A DNA stretch of 64,000 nucleotides from Dermanyssus gallinae (GCA_003439945.1 QVRM01001811.1:108501-172500); one strand, 5' to 3'; shown: positions 24,440-35,550, counted from the first letter of the stretch. The notes: a model not told the origin generated them from the sequence alone. Program-made: numbers and translations.

Positions 24440-24905
24440 GCTGTTATGTCATTGTCGATGTTGGTGTTGGTGTTGATGTTATTGTTGCTGTTGTTGTTGC
24501 TCTAGCTGCTATGGTCGTTGTCATCATCGTCGCCGTTGTCGTCGTCGTCGTTATTGGTATTGCCGTTGTTACTATTGTTACTGTTGTTGTTGTTGTTGTT
24601 GTTGTAACTGGTGATAGTAGCGGTCGCCGTCTTCATGATGAAGATAACAATTATCATCAGCATCATTTTGTTGTTGCTGTTGTGGTTGCTCCTGCTGCTC
24701 TTGCTATGGCTCTAGCCGCCGCCGCCGCCGCCAACGCCTTTAACGATTTTGTGGGCCGAAAAGTTGAAAAAAAATACTGTCGCTTCTTAAGGTCGAAGAA
24801 CTGACAACTGACTATCTTGACAATGGCGGCGACGACGACGACGACGACGACAACAACAACAACAGCAGTCGTAACAATAGCAACAACAACAACAACATCA
24901 TCGAC
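24440..24905. repeat. Triplet mosaic that switches strand polarity
   Basis: TTG/GTC-type triplets dominate from 24450 to 24740, and after a 70-bp unique spacer they change to CGA/CAA triplets (24825-24900). The two halves are roughly inverted complements and could pair as a long imperfect hairpin. Confidence 0.8.
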
Positions 24906-25227
24906 GATAACTTCTACTATGCGAGCTACCTTACTTGTTCGCCTCCACCTCATTCCCCTTTTGCTGCTGTTGCTGTTGCCAGACCTGTCAGCAACTATCG
25001 CTATTGCCAGCCGCTCAGTCGTTATCTGCTCGTCCCCATCGGAACGTCGGTGTCGTGGTCGGTGTCGCCTGCGTAACATGGGCGGCGAACGATTTTGGCG
25101 TTGCGTGCCGCCGGAACAGGTGGGAAGGGGGGACACGCTATGAGGGGGGGTTACAAGTTTTGCCTCTCGAATTGTGGCGCGTCGGCGTCAACGATACCGG
25201 CGCGCTCCGTGACAGCAGGCCACTATC

Positions 25228-25385
25228 ACTACTACGACTCTTACTATTGCTACTACGACTAAGCCGACTACTACTACTACTACTGCAGCAATTAACTACT
25301 ACTACAACTACTACAGTTAACTACTAATACGATGACTGCTGCTAAGAGTACAACAACAACGACGAAAACGACGACGACGACGCCA
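25228..25385. repeat. CTA and CGA triplet cluster
   Basis: (CTA)n variants at 25228-25325 followed by ACA/ACG triplets at 25350-25385. Confidence 0.85.
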
Positions 25386-26784
25386 ATCAGTACGTTTATA
25401 GACGCTGGCTACCACGGACGATAGAAGGGCGACGCGAAAACGCGATGCTCTTTAGCCACACTTTTTCTTCCCCGTCTTCTTCTTCTTCTGCTTTGTCTTC
25501 GTCTTCCTCTTCTTCTACGACCGTTAGCTTCGTCGTCAAGCGATCGTCGCCTTTGCCCACTTAACTGAGCAAGCTTCGACAAGCTTCTGGCGAACATCGG
25601 ATGGTTCAAGAAGCTCAAGGTTCTCAAGCTCTCTGGTCAGACTCGCTGCTGAATGCGCCGGCCTGCCTGCCTGCCTCCTGATTCATGCGTCGAAGTAGAT
25701 TAGCGATAAATGGGGAAAGGAAGGGAGGGAGGGGTAGAATCTGCAGCCATTGCCACCGCCATCACATCGCCAGCGTGTGTGTGTGTGTGTGTGTCGGTGT
25801 GTGTTTGTGGGGTTGTTAGCCGCTCACTCGATCGGCAACCCCGGTTAGGTGGGGGCTGTCTGGTTCCATCTCTTTGCCTGCTACCTTGTCAGACAGCCAG
25901 GCGGCACGCAGAGAAGCAGGCAGGCAGAGCGCGGGCTCTGTTGACGCGAAGTTCTCTGTTCTCTCTCTGTTCGGCTGCAGGCGCCAAGAAACCGACCAAG
26001 GACCGCCCCGCGAGCGTACAGATCGAGAAAGCGCATCTCCCAACCGATTGATCCGTGTAAACAACAAACGACTCAGTCCAGCAGGATCCCAGCAGGGCGG
26101 CTTCGCAGAGAGAGAGAGAGAGAAATAGTTAGTGTAAGTGTGAGAGAGAGAGAGAGAGAGAGAGCGAAGAGAGGCAGAGATCTGATCTCTTACACACTTG
26201 CTCTGGGTTATACCCAATCCAATAAAATCCAACAGTGTTTGCTGCTAGACCTTGCGACGAAGCCCGTGCTTCATTCGAATGGTAGCCTAGACGAGAGAGC
26301 AGCTCGCACACCACGCTATCAGTGGTAATCGGTGGTAAAATGAACAAACGTAAAACCGAAGACAAAACTGAACGCCACAGCCGTATCTCCACATGCCATA
26401 TGAAATGATCGGCTAAAGACGCTTTAAGCGGACACTTTGACGTCTGCTTGAACACTGCCACAGCAGTGTTTCGTATACGTGCGCTGAACCGAATGTCTCC
26501 GCTTTCGGGTAATGACAGCCGTCGGTCGAAATTCTGAAAATTACACTCGGTGTAAGCTCGGTTATGCTATGCACTAACAATTGATTTTAAATCTGAGACA
26601 CTGCTTGAGCGACTGGCTGAATGTGCAAGGTATAGAAAGAAAAGAATCCTTAGCGCCAAACTGTAAGTTCTGACTGCCTGCAGTTCTGCATGATTGGCTA
26701 ATTCTTTTTCTCGCTCGGCACGATCTATGTTTGCGCAGAGGCGGGCTTCACGTCATAAGCCGCAGACGGTTTTCTACGGCCAGC
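25386..26784. other. Non-coding DNA
   Basis: Contains CTT/CTC triplets at 25470-25520, (GT)n at 25774-25805 and (GA)n at 26110-26165. The small open frames carry no recognisable domain. Confidence 0.5.
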
Positions 26785-26801
26785 ACCAGTGTCACCGTCA
26801 A
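26785..26801. repeat. Left copy of SINE target-site duplication
   Basis: ACCAGTGTCACCGTCAA, identical over 17 bases to 26988-27004, flanks the SINE. This is the signature of target-primed reverse transcription. Confidence 0.95.
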
Positions 26802-26987
26802 AAAAATCCATTCGAGGCTGACTCTCAGCCAAGATTTCACGTCTATGGTACTGCTTTTCGCATTGCTTCATAGACGGACCCCCATAAATACAAATGTGGT
26901 GCAACGGTGGGGCTCGAACCCGCGCACCTCCTATGTGTCTCCTCCGGTCGAGAGGCGCAGACGCATGCCACCACGCCACCGAGCTAG
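26802..26987 (-). mobile_element. Full-length tRNA-derived SINE
   Basis: A 186-bp element on the minus strand. Its head (right end) reads TAGCTCGGTGG, one base from tRNA box A. Box B, GGTTCGAGCCC, matches the consensus perfectly, so the head derives from a tRNA-like gene transcribed by Pol III. The body is not tRNA-related. The 3' end carries GGCTGAGAGTCAGCC, a six-base-pair hairpin, followed by a short segment and a T-run that could serve as terminator or tail. Perfect 17-bp direct repeats flank it. Copies at 63.5 kb and 63.8 kb share head, body and tail. It encodes nothing and must borrow reverse transcriptase from a LINE; which one is unknown. Confidence 0.93.
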
Positions 26988-27004
26988 ACCAGTGTCACCG
27001 TCAA
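26988..27004. repeat. Right copy of SINE target-site duplication
   Basis: Identical to 26785-26801. No mismatch has accumulated, which suggests a fairly recent insertion. Confidence 0.95.
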
Positions 27005-27205
27005 TCAATCTCGTTAGTACAGAACACATGCAATTGGCATATGCTGTTTTTCGATATCGCATTTCGTTGAAGCAAGCACAAGGAGACGTGCGTACTCAAC
27101 GATGTACAAACAGGTGATTTTAAACAAGATACCCTGCTTGAGCGGTAATCGTTTACCTGTAGCAATGCATTTATGTCTTTAGGCCTTTGCACGAGCTCTC
27201 TATAC

Positions 27206-27207
<2 letters not shown>

Positions 27208-27253
<46 letters not shown>
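27208..27253. repeat. (TA)n microsatellite
   Basis: About 45 bp of nearly pure TA. Confidence 0.95.
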
Positions 27254-27255
<2 letters not shown>

Positions 27256-28995
27256 CTCTTTCTATTATTATTTCGTTCTTCTTATTTATATGCCTTAATA
27301 CTTTCTCGATTTCTGTATGCGCAGTTTGCTCACGACTTATTCTGTTACTGCTGCCGCGAAAACAATTAGTCGCCTAGCTATTCACAATGGTCTGTTTATG
27401 CTTATTGTTTATGCTTCCACCGTATTTAGCCTCTCCTAGCGTCGAGTGCAGATAACTAGGTGAGAAAGTGGCAACCGCACAAATAATAATCACCATCATC
27501 ATCATAATCATTCAACAGAAACAATGACAGAAATGACAGTTACAACAGAAGTCATAACATAAATTGCAGTTACAGCAAAAAAAACAGCAACAAAGTAGTA
27601 CGAAATGAAAGCAAAAGCAACAATAAGAATCATATCAACAGCAACAATCACAACTACGTCGACATCCTAACAACAACAACAACAACAACAATAAAGACCA
27701 TAACAACAATAAAAAGGCAACAATATACACATCTACTGCTGCAATGATGAGAATGATAAAACAGTGGACCTCATGTGCAGCCGTCATGACAGTGCAATTT
27801 TGACAATATGACGTATACGTCGCTGATTGAATTAAGATTATTGCTTTGTCATGCTCACGAGCTTGTTATCGCTTGCTACCCCATCTTTGCTACGATGCCC
27901 CTGCAGAGACCGTATCAGTAGAACTCACATTTATTGTTATTACCAATCTTACCGTTATAATCTTTCATCTGGTGTTGTTGTTGTTGTTCTTGTTGCTGTT
28001 GTTGTCTTTGCTGTTTAAAATAGCATAATACCAATCAAAATATAGTAATGCTGCACCTCAGAGTCTTGAGACATCTGTGCTCTCCGCGTTTTGTTTGTTT
28101 ATTGCTATGACTGAATATAGTCTGCCCGGCACTCACATTGTCTGAATTGGAGACCATGATCGAAGCCATATTTCTCGGTTTTAATTGTCATTTTGTTGTT
28201 CCTATCCGTAATGTTGCAGTTTTTGTTTCGGTTGCTTGTATTCTTGCTGTTGTTGTTGTTGTTGTTGCTGCTGCAAAAAAGCAGCAGTTACATAATGATA
28301 GACCTTTTTTTATTACTACTGGGTTTCGCAAGTCATGTATACGTTATTTTTCCGCGTACGCTTTGAATTGTCTTATATTCTCTTTCCGCATCTCTGTGAT
28401 CTCCGTTAGCGTGCCACTGTAAAGTGCCACCGTTAGCGTGCCACATTGCTCGATCTTTGACCCATATTTTGTATCAACAGTTACCAATTATGCGAACAGT
28501 GGCCGAGAAGCAAGTTTTTACGGCTTTGATTGTGGCTTAGCGATGATTATGAGCGTTTTCGGAGATTCAAGTGAAGTTGATCAGCAAGTGAAGGATCATT
28601 CTTTACATCTCTTCCTCTCTTTCTAAATGTATATATATATATATATATATATTATCACCCTCGCTTTCTCTCTATGTTTGCGGTGCTGTCGGTCATCTAC
28701 CTTCTGTAGCAATCTGGATTTTTTTAAAGATGAGGGTGAATGCAATTACGCACTGTTGCTAAGAGACGAGCAAGTTGCTCCTCTCATGCCTTGAGCGACC
28801 TAACCGGTTGGATATTGGCCCGCCAAGAAATCTACCCATTAAACTCTCCTCCACCTTAGCTTCACTCTATAATGGCCCACATTTGCAAATAACTGTATAG
28901 CCCATTGAGAGAAGTGGCGAGCGCCTAACGGATCATGTGACCGAGATCACTCACGGTTCCCCGCCGATCTGAGGTGGGGGATAATACCTGCGAGC
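27254..28995. other. Non-coding DNA
   Basis: Contains (CAA)n at 27670-27692, (TTG)n at 27973-28010 and 28247-28270, a small direct repeat (GTTAGCGTGCCAC) at about 28406-28443, and (TA)n at 28629-28653. No gene is recognised; the last 200 bp could include diverged retroelement sequence. Confidence 0.45.
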
Positions 28996-29690
28996 CTATT
29001 TGATTACATGCCACCCTCCAGCCAGATCTTTCTGTCTTAAACCGTCATCATCTGTTCTGTTCCAGAGCAGTAAGCCCAGGATCGGCCCTTGTGGGACTCC
29101 TACCGTCATAGCTATCTCCACTGTGTCGTTAAATGCTCTTCTATCTTCCAGTAACTCCGAGGCAGCGTTTAGGAAAAAGAAGGAGGGGCTCTTTTTATCA
29201 CCAGGGTGTCCAAGATCTCTTTTCAAGGCAGACTATTAAAATGTTTTTTTTTTCTGATATCGAGAAGGACTGCCGCAAGGAGCTTCCGTTTGTATATAGG
29301 CAACCCACCAAGCAAGTCAGTCTTGGCTATTATTCATTGTATTGCTGTAAGAACCGATTTGTTCTTGCAAAATCTGTACTGGTTGGCCGATAGGAGGCCA
29401 TGCTGCTCCGCATTAAGTCAATCTTCTGTAATTGCCTCATACCTGTTTGCTAAGGTATTCAGGACACATATTGGCCTGTGTCCTCTGTTACATGAACCGG
29501 GATCAGGATTACCCTGCCCCCTTCCAGTCCCTTGGCAATTTTCCAGCTGGCCACTGCCTTGGTAGATACCCTCGCTACCACATCCATTTGATCCTTGAAG
29601 AGCGTCCCGACCGTCATGTCGTCGGCTTCTGGAAACCTTGCAGGTTTGAGCTTCCCCGCTGCTATGAATACCTCTACCCATGTGATAGAT
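28996..29690 (-). pseudogene. R1-clade reverse-transcriptase pseudogene fragment
   Basis: Read on the minus strand, the fragment begins with a 'GRVILIP' block near 29520, then 'HRPICVLNTLANRYEAI' at about 29424-29480, corresponding to the conserved YRPICLLNTLxKxFEAI of R1 elements. A 'TVGVPQGPILGLLLWN' block at about 29070-29115 corresponds to AGVPQGSxLGPLLWN. The 300-odd bases between them are degraded by stops and frameshifts, and the frame is lost before the FADD catalytic motif at about 29000. There is no endonuclease domain and no 3' end. It is a separate, older copy than the one at 38-43 kb, because it differs at many residues even in conserved blocks. Confidence 0.85.
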
Positions 29691-30035
29691 GGGAGTTCTG
29701 CAGTCTGGATTTATACAGTGGGAAATAAATGCCGTAACTATTAAGACAGCAACCGGTCAACTGGACCAGACAGAGGGAGAGGAGAGAGAAAGAGCGACCC
29801 ACACGCAGAAGAGGAGGGGAGGGGGGAGAAAGAGAACGAGAGCAAAGAGAGCAGCCGCAGCCGACTCCGGTCGGCGACCGCCAGTTGCGACCAGTTGCGA
29901 TTTGACCGGCAGACAAACATGTACTGGAGCAACTACTGATGCTGCTACCGCGACTACAGACAAGTCTAGACGGCAACGAGGGGGAACTGCGCCCTTTTGC
30001 AGACTATCAACACTCTCACCCCTCCTCACCACTTC
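29691..30035. other. Non-coding DNA with GA-rich core
   Basis: Purine-rich (GA/GGA) sequence at 29770-29850 and a small duplication (CAGTTGCGACCAGTTGCGA) at about 29882-29900. No gene was recognised. Confidence 0.5.
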
Positions 30036-30840
30036 CATGACCACCAGCACCACCACCATCATCATCATCAGCACTACAATTATAACCACCACCACCGCCA
30101 CCATCAGCTTGGTCTTCATCACCATCACCACCATCATCATCATCATTCTTATCAACATGATCAATCGTATACCCGCTGTGCGCGTCAATTGCGACGAGCA
30201 TCGTTGCGGCACAGCGATGTGTTTGCTGTCACTGTTGTATTGCATGCAGCGTACGTGCATGCATGTTAACGACGACGACGACGAACGACGACGACGAGGC
30301 ATTTATCTACATTAGCTGGCGTCTACTTGCTGCTACTACTACTACTACAACCGCCAATCTTGCCAAACTGCTATTGCGGCTACTTTTACTGTGATTACTG
30401 CTACCTCTGCTGCTCTTCATTGCTACTTTTATTGCCACTGCGACCAACCATACTTCTTCTTCTACTACTTCTTCTACTACTACTACTACTACTACTTCTT
30501 CTACTACGACTACGGCAGCTACATTCGATTTGGATCGAGACAACGCACTCCCTGGCGATAGTCGGCGCCACTTCTGCGGCGGCAACAGCGTCTCGTTGCG
30601 TGGTCCAACTTGCTCCAAGGGGTTTCGAAAGGCAGCAACAACAAAACCACCAGAATCATCGTCAACATCATCATTATTATGATTATTATTATTATGATTG
30701 ATACCATCACTGGTATCACCACCACTACCATCATCATCATCATCATCATCACCACCATCACCATTATCATTGGTATCATTACTGGCATCATCATCAGCAG
30801 CAGCAGCATCGCTATACCACCACCACCACCACCACCATCG
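30036..30840. repeat. CAC/CAT and CTA triplet mosaic
   Basis: Three blocks: CAC/CAT at about 30040-30150, CTA/CTT at 30325-30515, and CAT/TAT/CAC at 30655-30838. They are joined by less repetitive DNA with weaker three-base phase. The 276-codon minus-strand frame (30307-31137) and the poly-His frames over it are products of this composition. Confidence 0.85.
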
Positions 30841-31299
30841 TGATGATCGGGGCGGACGTCTTCTCCTCTCGGCCAATGAGGAGGGAAACCAAGAAAGAAG
30901 AGAAAATACGCCGTGGTCGATACTGCGGCCTGCCGCTAATTCTGCTCGTACAGACTCGGCGGCCACTAGCGCGTGGATCTTGCCGCAATCCCAGTGCATA
31001 AAACGAACGGACGTCACCAGTCGACCCCAGACAGCAGTTTTTTTTCTTTTCTTGCAGTTTGGATCGCTGAGTAGTTGGTTGGTTACCTGTTTGCACGAAA
31101 AGCCGACAGACGCACAGAACGCTAAACGCCGAAGCATGCTTTTGCAGCTACTGCTGGAGCTGAATGTCGTCGCGTTGTAGTCGCGGCACGCCGTCGATCG
31201 AAGAGCAAACAGTTTTCGGCCTCATCTCACCAAGGAGGCAGAATCAGCCAACGAAGAAACGTTGACGTTGTTGTGCGAATGATTTTACGATAATATAAT

Positions 31300-31735
31300 T
31301 AATAATTTTTTTTGAACAAGGGTTTATTTTATCAATATGTTCATGTATCACAATTACTGATATATCACTCATATAACATCTACATCTATATTGCTTATAT
31401 CATTCTTATTGCTTGAGTGTCGGTGACCACTCAACATCACTTTGGCGTTGTCTCCCTGTAACTTTAATGTCACTCTCCATCGGAGGAACGCGGTCGATCT
31501 TGGCTCCGCTGTGGCCTCGAAGAGCTTCTTCCCAAGCTCTCTTGTCAGTTGGAGTGCACCCGTGCCCAAACGCTAGTACACGATAGCCGAGGGCGTACGT
31601 GTCGGAGACAGTGACGTCCCACGCCAGCGGCCGATTATGGTCTTAGGTTCCGGCTGGTCAGGCCATCCGGTTGACGCCTGTCGTCCCTCTACAGTCCACC
31701 AGGCTCCAGTGTGACGCGGTGGCCTGCTTTTCTGA
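31300..31735 (-). pseudogene. LINE 3' end, copy 1 (C-terminal domain and tail)
   Basis: On the minus strand, pieces in two frames read 'RRQPDGLT' and then 'PLAWDVTVSDTYALGYRVLA' (about 31575-31690). Next come 'LTRELGKKLFEATAEPRSTA' and 'FLRWRVTLKLQGDNAK' (31430-31560). The order RPDG-WDVTV, then LGxxLxExxxxPR, then FLxQRxSLxxQRGNA is what I recall of the C-terminus of an invertebrate LINE clade. The PDG/DVTV pair resembles the PD-(D/E)XK nuclease pattern, an inference only. The 3' UTR contains AATAAA and ends CCCTTGTTCAAA plus an A/T-rich tail. It is 5'-truncated and frameshifted between the two blocks, hence inactive, and it abuts copy 2. Confidence 0.7.
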
Positions 31736-31739
31736 AATA

Positions 31740-31756
31740 ATAATTTTGAACAAGGG

Positions 31757-31800
<44 letters not shown>

Positions 31801-32425
31801 GTAAAGGTATCACAATTACTAAATGCTTAATTATATAACCTCTACAATGTTGCTTTTATGTTTACTCTTTTTGCTCGAGTGTCGGTGACCACTTAATATT
31901 ATCTTGGCGTTGCCTCTTTGTAGTTTCAGTGACACCCTCTGTCGGAGGACGCGGTCGATCTTGGCTCCGCTGTGGCCTCTATGAGCTTCTTTCCAAGCTC
32001 TTTAGTCAGTTTGAGTGCATTCTTGACCCAAACGCCACCTGACTCGGGTCCGAATAACGACGTAATCTTCTTGTTTCTCTTCCCATGAGATCGCTCTCAG
32101 TCTAATGTCGTCCACATCTCCCTCGCAAGCCGCCAAAAAGGTTTAAGTGGGTAGACTGAATGGCGATACGGTCCCTCTTACCTGACGACCTTTTTTTTCG
32201 TCAAAACTTTGTGTCACAGCGACGAACGGCGTCTTGTTAGTGACTGCGAGGGCGCAGCTATGTGACGAGGCAAGGATGGCGGCAAGGCAATGTCCGTGGC
32301 CGAACGAATGCCCATTCCACCCAGCCGGACCGACAAGTCTGCCTGCGCCCATGCCTTATTCTCGAGCGCCGGGTCAAAGATGATGTTCAAGACTCGCCTC
32401 ACCTGCTCGTCTAGGTCCAAAGTTT
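31740..32425 (-). pseudogene. LINE 3' end, copy 2
   Basis: A second, longer but internally different copy of the same family. At its 5' side (32214-32420) one frame reads 'WAQADLSVRLGGMGIRSATD', a conserved LGGLGIRSA motif following 'LDEQVRRVLNIIFDPALE'. After a gap comes 'AISWEEKQEDYV' and then a version of the LGxxLxEATAEPRSTA block (31900-32010), interrupted by frameshifts. The 3' UTR matches copy 1, but where copy 1 has AAATAAACCCTTG, this copy has about 12 AAT units (31763-31800 on plus as TTA) before AAACCCTTGTTC. The RPDG/WDVTV segment of copy 1 is missing here, so each copy carries its own deletion. Confidence 0.72.
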
Positions 32426-32459
32426 CTGCGGGCAGAAGACTGGGGAGTGAGGGTCCGTA

Positions 32460-33165
32460 GTACGTACACGACGTTTTGCACTTGCAGTGTCGGGGCAGAA
32501 AATATGCAGAAGCTTGCTGCTAAGTTTAGCAATCACCTACTGTCTCTCTTTGGCCTCGAACCCATGTAGAGATAGCATTTAGAAGCTTTGCGCTGCAGCC
32601 CGCTGCGCTCTGAGATTTTCAATGTCTTTAAGCAACACCAAAAATCACTGTCTAGAAGGGTCCCATCGTCGAGCTAGAGTAGAGGGACGCTGAATATCAC
32701 CTGTTTGACTTCTTGATGCAGAAGTAGGCGAAACGCAGGAAGGACCGCTGTGTTTCCCTGTTGGTATCCGGCTGATGACGTGATTTCGACCTCACCGAAC
32801 ATCAGACCTGCTGTATGTCTGGTGGATAAGAATAGTAATCATAATGATTACTGTGCAACTTTTTGCAGCGAGAATTAAATGCACAACAGCGTTTGGAAGA
32901 TCTTTAAACGACTAGTGGGTATGAAGCCTCATACATGCGCGTGTGTATGGATGGTACACAGCACTTTGAGTTGGACATTTCAATCTGTACGAGGAATTTT
33001 GTAAAGGACGTCAAAAAACGTCAACGCGCGACGAAAATATGGCTCGTGTAAAGGCTGCAACCGACAGGAACGATACATTACAAATGTATCGATAGAGTAG
33101 ACTTTAGGTCTGGATTCCAACTAGTGAAACAAGTGAAAACTCTGAAGCTTTTTTGCTGCATATAA
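32460..33165. other. Non-coding DNA
   Basis: Normal-complexity sequence downstream of the LINE copies. The first 250 bp could include further diverged LINE sequence, but I cannot find a motif. No gene was recognised. Confidence 0.4.
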
Positions 33166-33171
33166 GGTAAT

Positions 33172-33231
33172 GCTGCTGAAGCGCCTAACTTGTTTGCCCG
33201 ACCTGACAAACCAGTTAGGCACTTCAGCAGC
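33172..33231. ncRNA. Hairpin with 25-bp arms (miRNA-precursor-like or foldback)
   Basis: The arm 33172-33196 is complementary to 33207-33231 at 23 of 25 positions, with a 10-base loop. As a plus-strand RNA the two exceptions are C-A and U-C; on the minus strand one becomes a G-U wobble. Weak complementarity may continue outward. Size and near-perfect pairing fit an animal pre-miRNA or small foldback element. I do not recognise the arm as a known miRNA. Confidence 0.5.
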
Positions 33232-33548
33232 CTGCAAGCAGGCAAACTTTTTCCTTCTCCAAAAGCGAAACAACAAAAGAGAAAGACTTTGAAGCCCACG
33301 CGAATCGGAACTTGAAGCGTTTTGAAGGTGTACGTCGATGTATGGATCCATCGCATCAATATAATGATACACATTGGTGGAGGAGCTCACGTCGAAATCA
33401 CGAAATCGATTTTATGAACTTTCAGAAAACAAAAACTTAATCATGATATGTTTGTATTCTAATTTAAAAAACGCTGTCATATGCCTGCGTAGACATACCT
33501 ATGAAATGCAATAGCTTTACTCGGCTTTACGTCGCAGTGCAGTAGTAG

Positions 33549-33622
33549 GGCAGCCGGGAATTGAACACCCATCACGCCGGTCGGTTTGTAGCACGATCGC
33601 AACACGGCGGTGCTATGGTCGA
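33549..33622 (-). mobile_element. tRNA-like Pol III relic
   Basis: On the minus strand GTTCAATTCCC (33556-33566) is a good box B-type T-arm, preceded by GTGATGG and, about 35 bases further up, a box A-like TAGCACCGCCG. Length is tRNA-like but stems do not pair cleanly. It is a tRNA-derived repeat or tRNA pseudogene. Confidence 0.45.
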
Positions 33623-33779
33623 TGACAGCCAGTTAGTTCGTTCCACAACCACACCACCACCCCCGGCGACGACGACGACGATATCGGTCGGACGGATCAA
33701 GCGAGCCATGTTGTTGTAGGAGGTACCTATCAGCCTGGCCCGCCTCGCGTCCTCAGACGCTCTGACGTGTACGCACATG

Positions 33780-33855
33780 CTTCTTCTTCTGTTGTTGTTG
33801 TTGTTGTTGTTGCTGTTGCTGCCGCTTCTGCTGTTTCTGCTGCTGCTCCTTTTGC
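33780..33855. repeat. CTT/TTG/CTG triplet run
   Basis: Continuous three-base phase moving from CTT through TTG to CTG. Confidence 0.85.
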
Positions 33856-34184
33856 ATAGGTACACGTTAAGGTTCACACAGGTAGGTAGGTGATAGGCAG
33901 ATAGACAGAAGTTCTTGTCACTGACATCATCCGTGATGGTGGGCTACACTGATGCGCACGCGGTCGATGGCTGGCTCGTTGTTCACTTGTTGGCGCGTTT
34001 GAATTGGAAATGTCGAGGCGATGTTGATTTGATTGTTGTCTGTCGCCGGACGCCAGGTGGGTGCGTCGTGATGGTGCGTCCATCCGTCCGTCGGTCTGTC
34101 CGCCCGCCCGCCCATCCGCACGACGTTAAGAACGACGTTAAGGACCGACCCCGGCGGTCCGACAATGACAGTGAAGCCTGTCGC

Positions 34185-35075
34185 CGCGGTGGCGATGTTG
34201 ATGATGATCATGATGGTGATGGTGATGGTAATGGTGATGGTACCGAATGGTGATCGTGATGGTGCTGCTGGTGGTGATGATGATGATGATGATGACGATC
34301 ATGTTGATCGTTGTTATGATGACAACAACACCCCAGAGAAAGACGCAACGATGAGGTTGTGACGATGGTTGGGACAGAGAAGAGAAGGGGGGAGGCCAAG
34401 AGAGGGAAGAGAAGGTGGTGGTGGTTGATCATGATGAACATTGGAATGAGGTTGAGGCTAATGAGGTGATGGTTGGTGGTGATAATCATCATCATCATCA
34501 TTATTAGGACTCACCATGGTGGTGGTGATAATGATAATGCTAATAATGACCACGACGACGACGACGACGACAACAACGATGATGATGATGAGGACCACGA
34601 CGTCGACAAAAACAACGATGATGATGATGATGATGATGACAATGACGAGGACGACGACGACGATGATGATGACGACATTGATCGTAGAGTTACGACGGCA
34701 AGCGCGGATGATGAGCGCCGTGTAGTTGTTGTATCTCGATCGGTTATTATGACGACCGCGACGGCGTGTTGCTGACGTGTTAACGCGACAACACCGCCGC
34801 GGTGGTAAGGTGCTATGGGTGTTGGGCTGATTATGGTCGTAGTTACGATGACAACAACAACAACGACGACGACAACAACAACAACAGCAATAACAACGAC
34901 GACAACAACAAGGGCGGTTGTGATACCAATTATGAAGAGGAGGAAAAGGAGGATAATGGTGATTATAATAATGACGGCGACGACGACGATGCGCGTAGTC
35001 ACAGTGGCAAGGTCGTCGTCGGCGGCGGCGGCGTTGATGTTGATGATGATGATGAAAATAATGACGATGATGATG
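34185..35075. repeat. Large GAT/GAC/CAA/GGT triplet mosaic
   Basis: Nearly 900 bp dominated by GAT, GAC, AAC, GGT and variants, densest at 34195-34300, 34470-34690, 34850-34915 and 35035-35080. Two 100-200-bp windows of normal sequence (34310-34400 and 34690-34845) interrupt it. It produces the 234- and 195-codon frames on minus and the poly-Asp frames on plus, none of which has a domain. Confidence 0.9.
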
Positions 35076-35289
35076 AGCGGCGATAGTTGGAGTGGCAAGG
35101 TCGTCAGCAGGGGGGACGGTGACGGAAGCAGCGGCAGCGGCGGCGGCGGTTGCTACAGGCATCTACCTGTATACTGCTATGCTGTTGGATCGAAACACTA
35201 TGCTGGTGGTGGTGGTTAGAGCGTGGTTGAACAGAACGGTAACGGCGCTGAGGAAGGCGGCTGTGATCAGCGATGCTCTGGATAATGCT

Positions 35290-35550
35290 GGCGATGCCGA
35301 AGACACCATGATGATGCTGCTGGTGATTACGGTGGCAACGATAATGATGATGCTGGTCGTATTGTTGCCATTAGTACCGTTGTTGTTGTTGTTGCTGCTA
35401 ATGTTGTTGTTGTTGTTGTTGTTTGTCTGCCTGCTTGCTGCTGCTGCTGTTGTTGTTGTTGTTGTGGTTGTTGTTGTTTGTCTGTCTGCCTGCTTGCTAT
35501 TGTTGTTCTATGTCTGCTGTTGTTGTTTTTGATGATGATGGTCAGGGTTA
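35290..35550. repeat. GAT/TTG/CTG triplet mosaic with duplicated block
   Basis: TTG and GTT runs are punctuated twice by a TGTTTGTCTG(TCTG)CCTGCTTGCT block (about 35419-35440 and 35476-35500), indicating local duplication of a roughly 60-bp unit. Confidence 0.85.

Noticed and set aside
30307..31137. 276-codon minus-strand open frame
   Set aside because: Spans CTA and CAT/CAC triplet mosaics giving poly-Val, Asp, Asn and Ser; no recognisable domain or conserved stretch.
34458..35219. Long poly-Asp, Asn, Thr and Val frames
   Set aside because: GAT/GAC/CAA triplets read in different frames. Both strands are open, which argues against coding.
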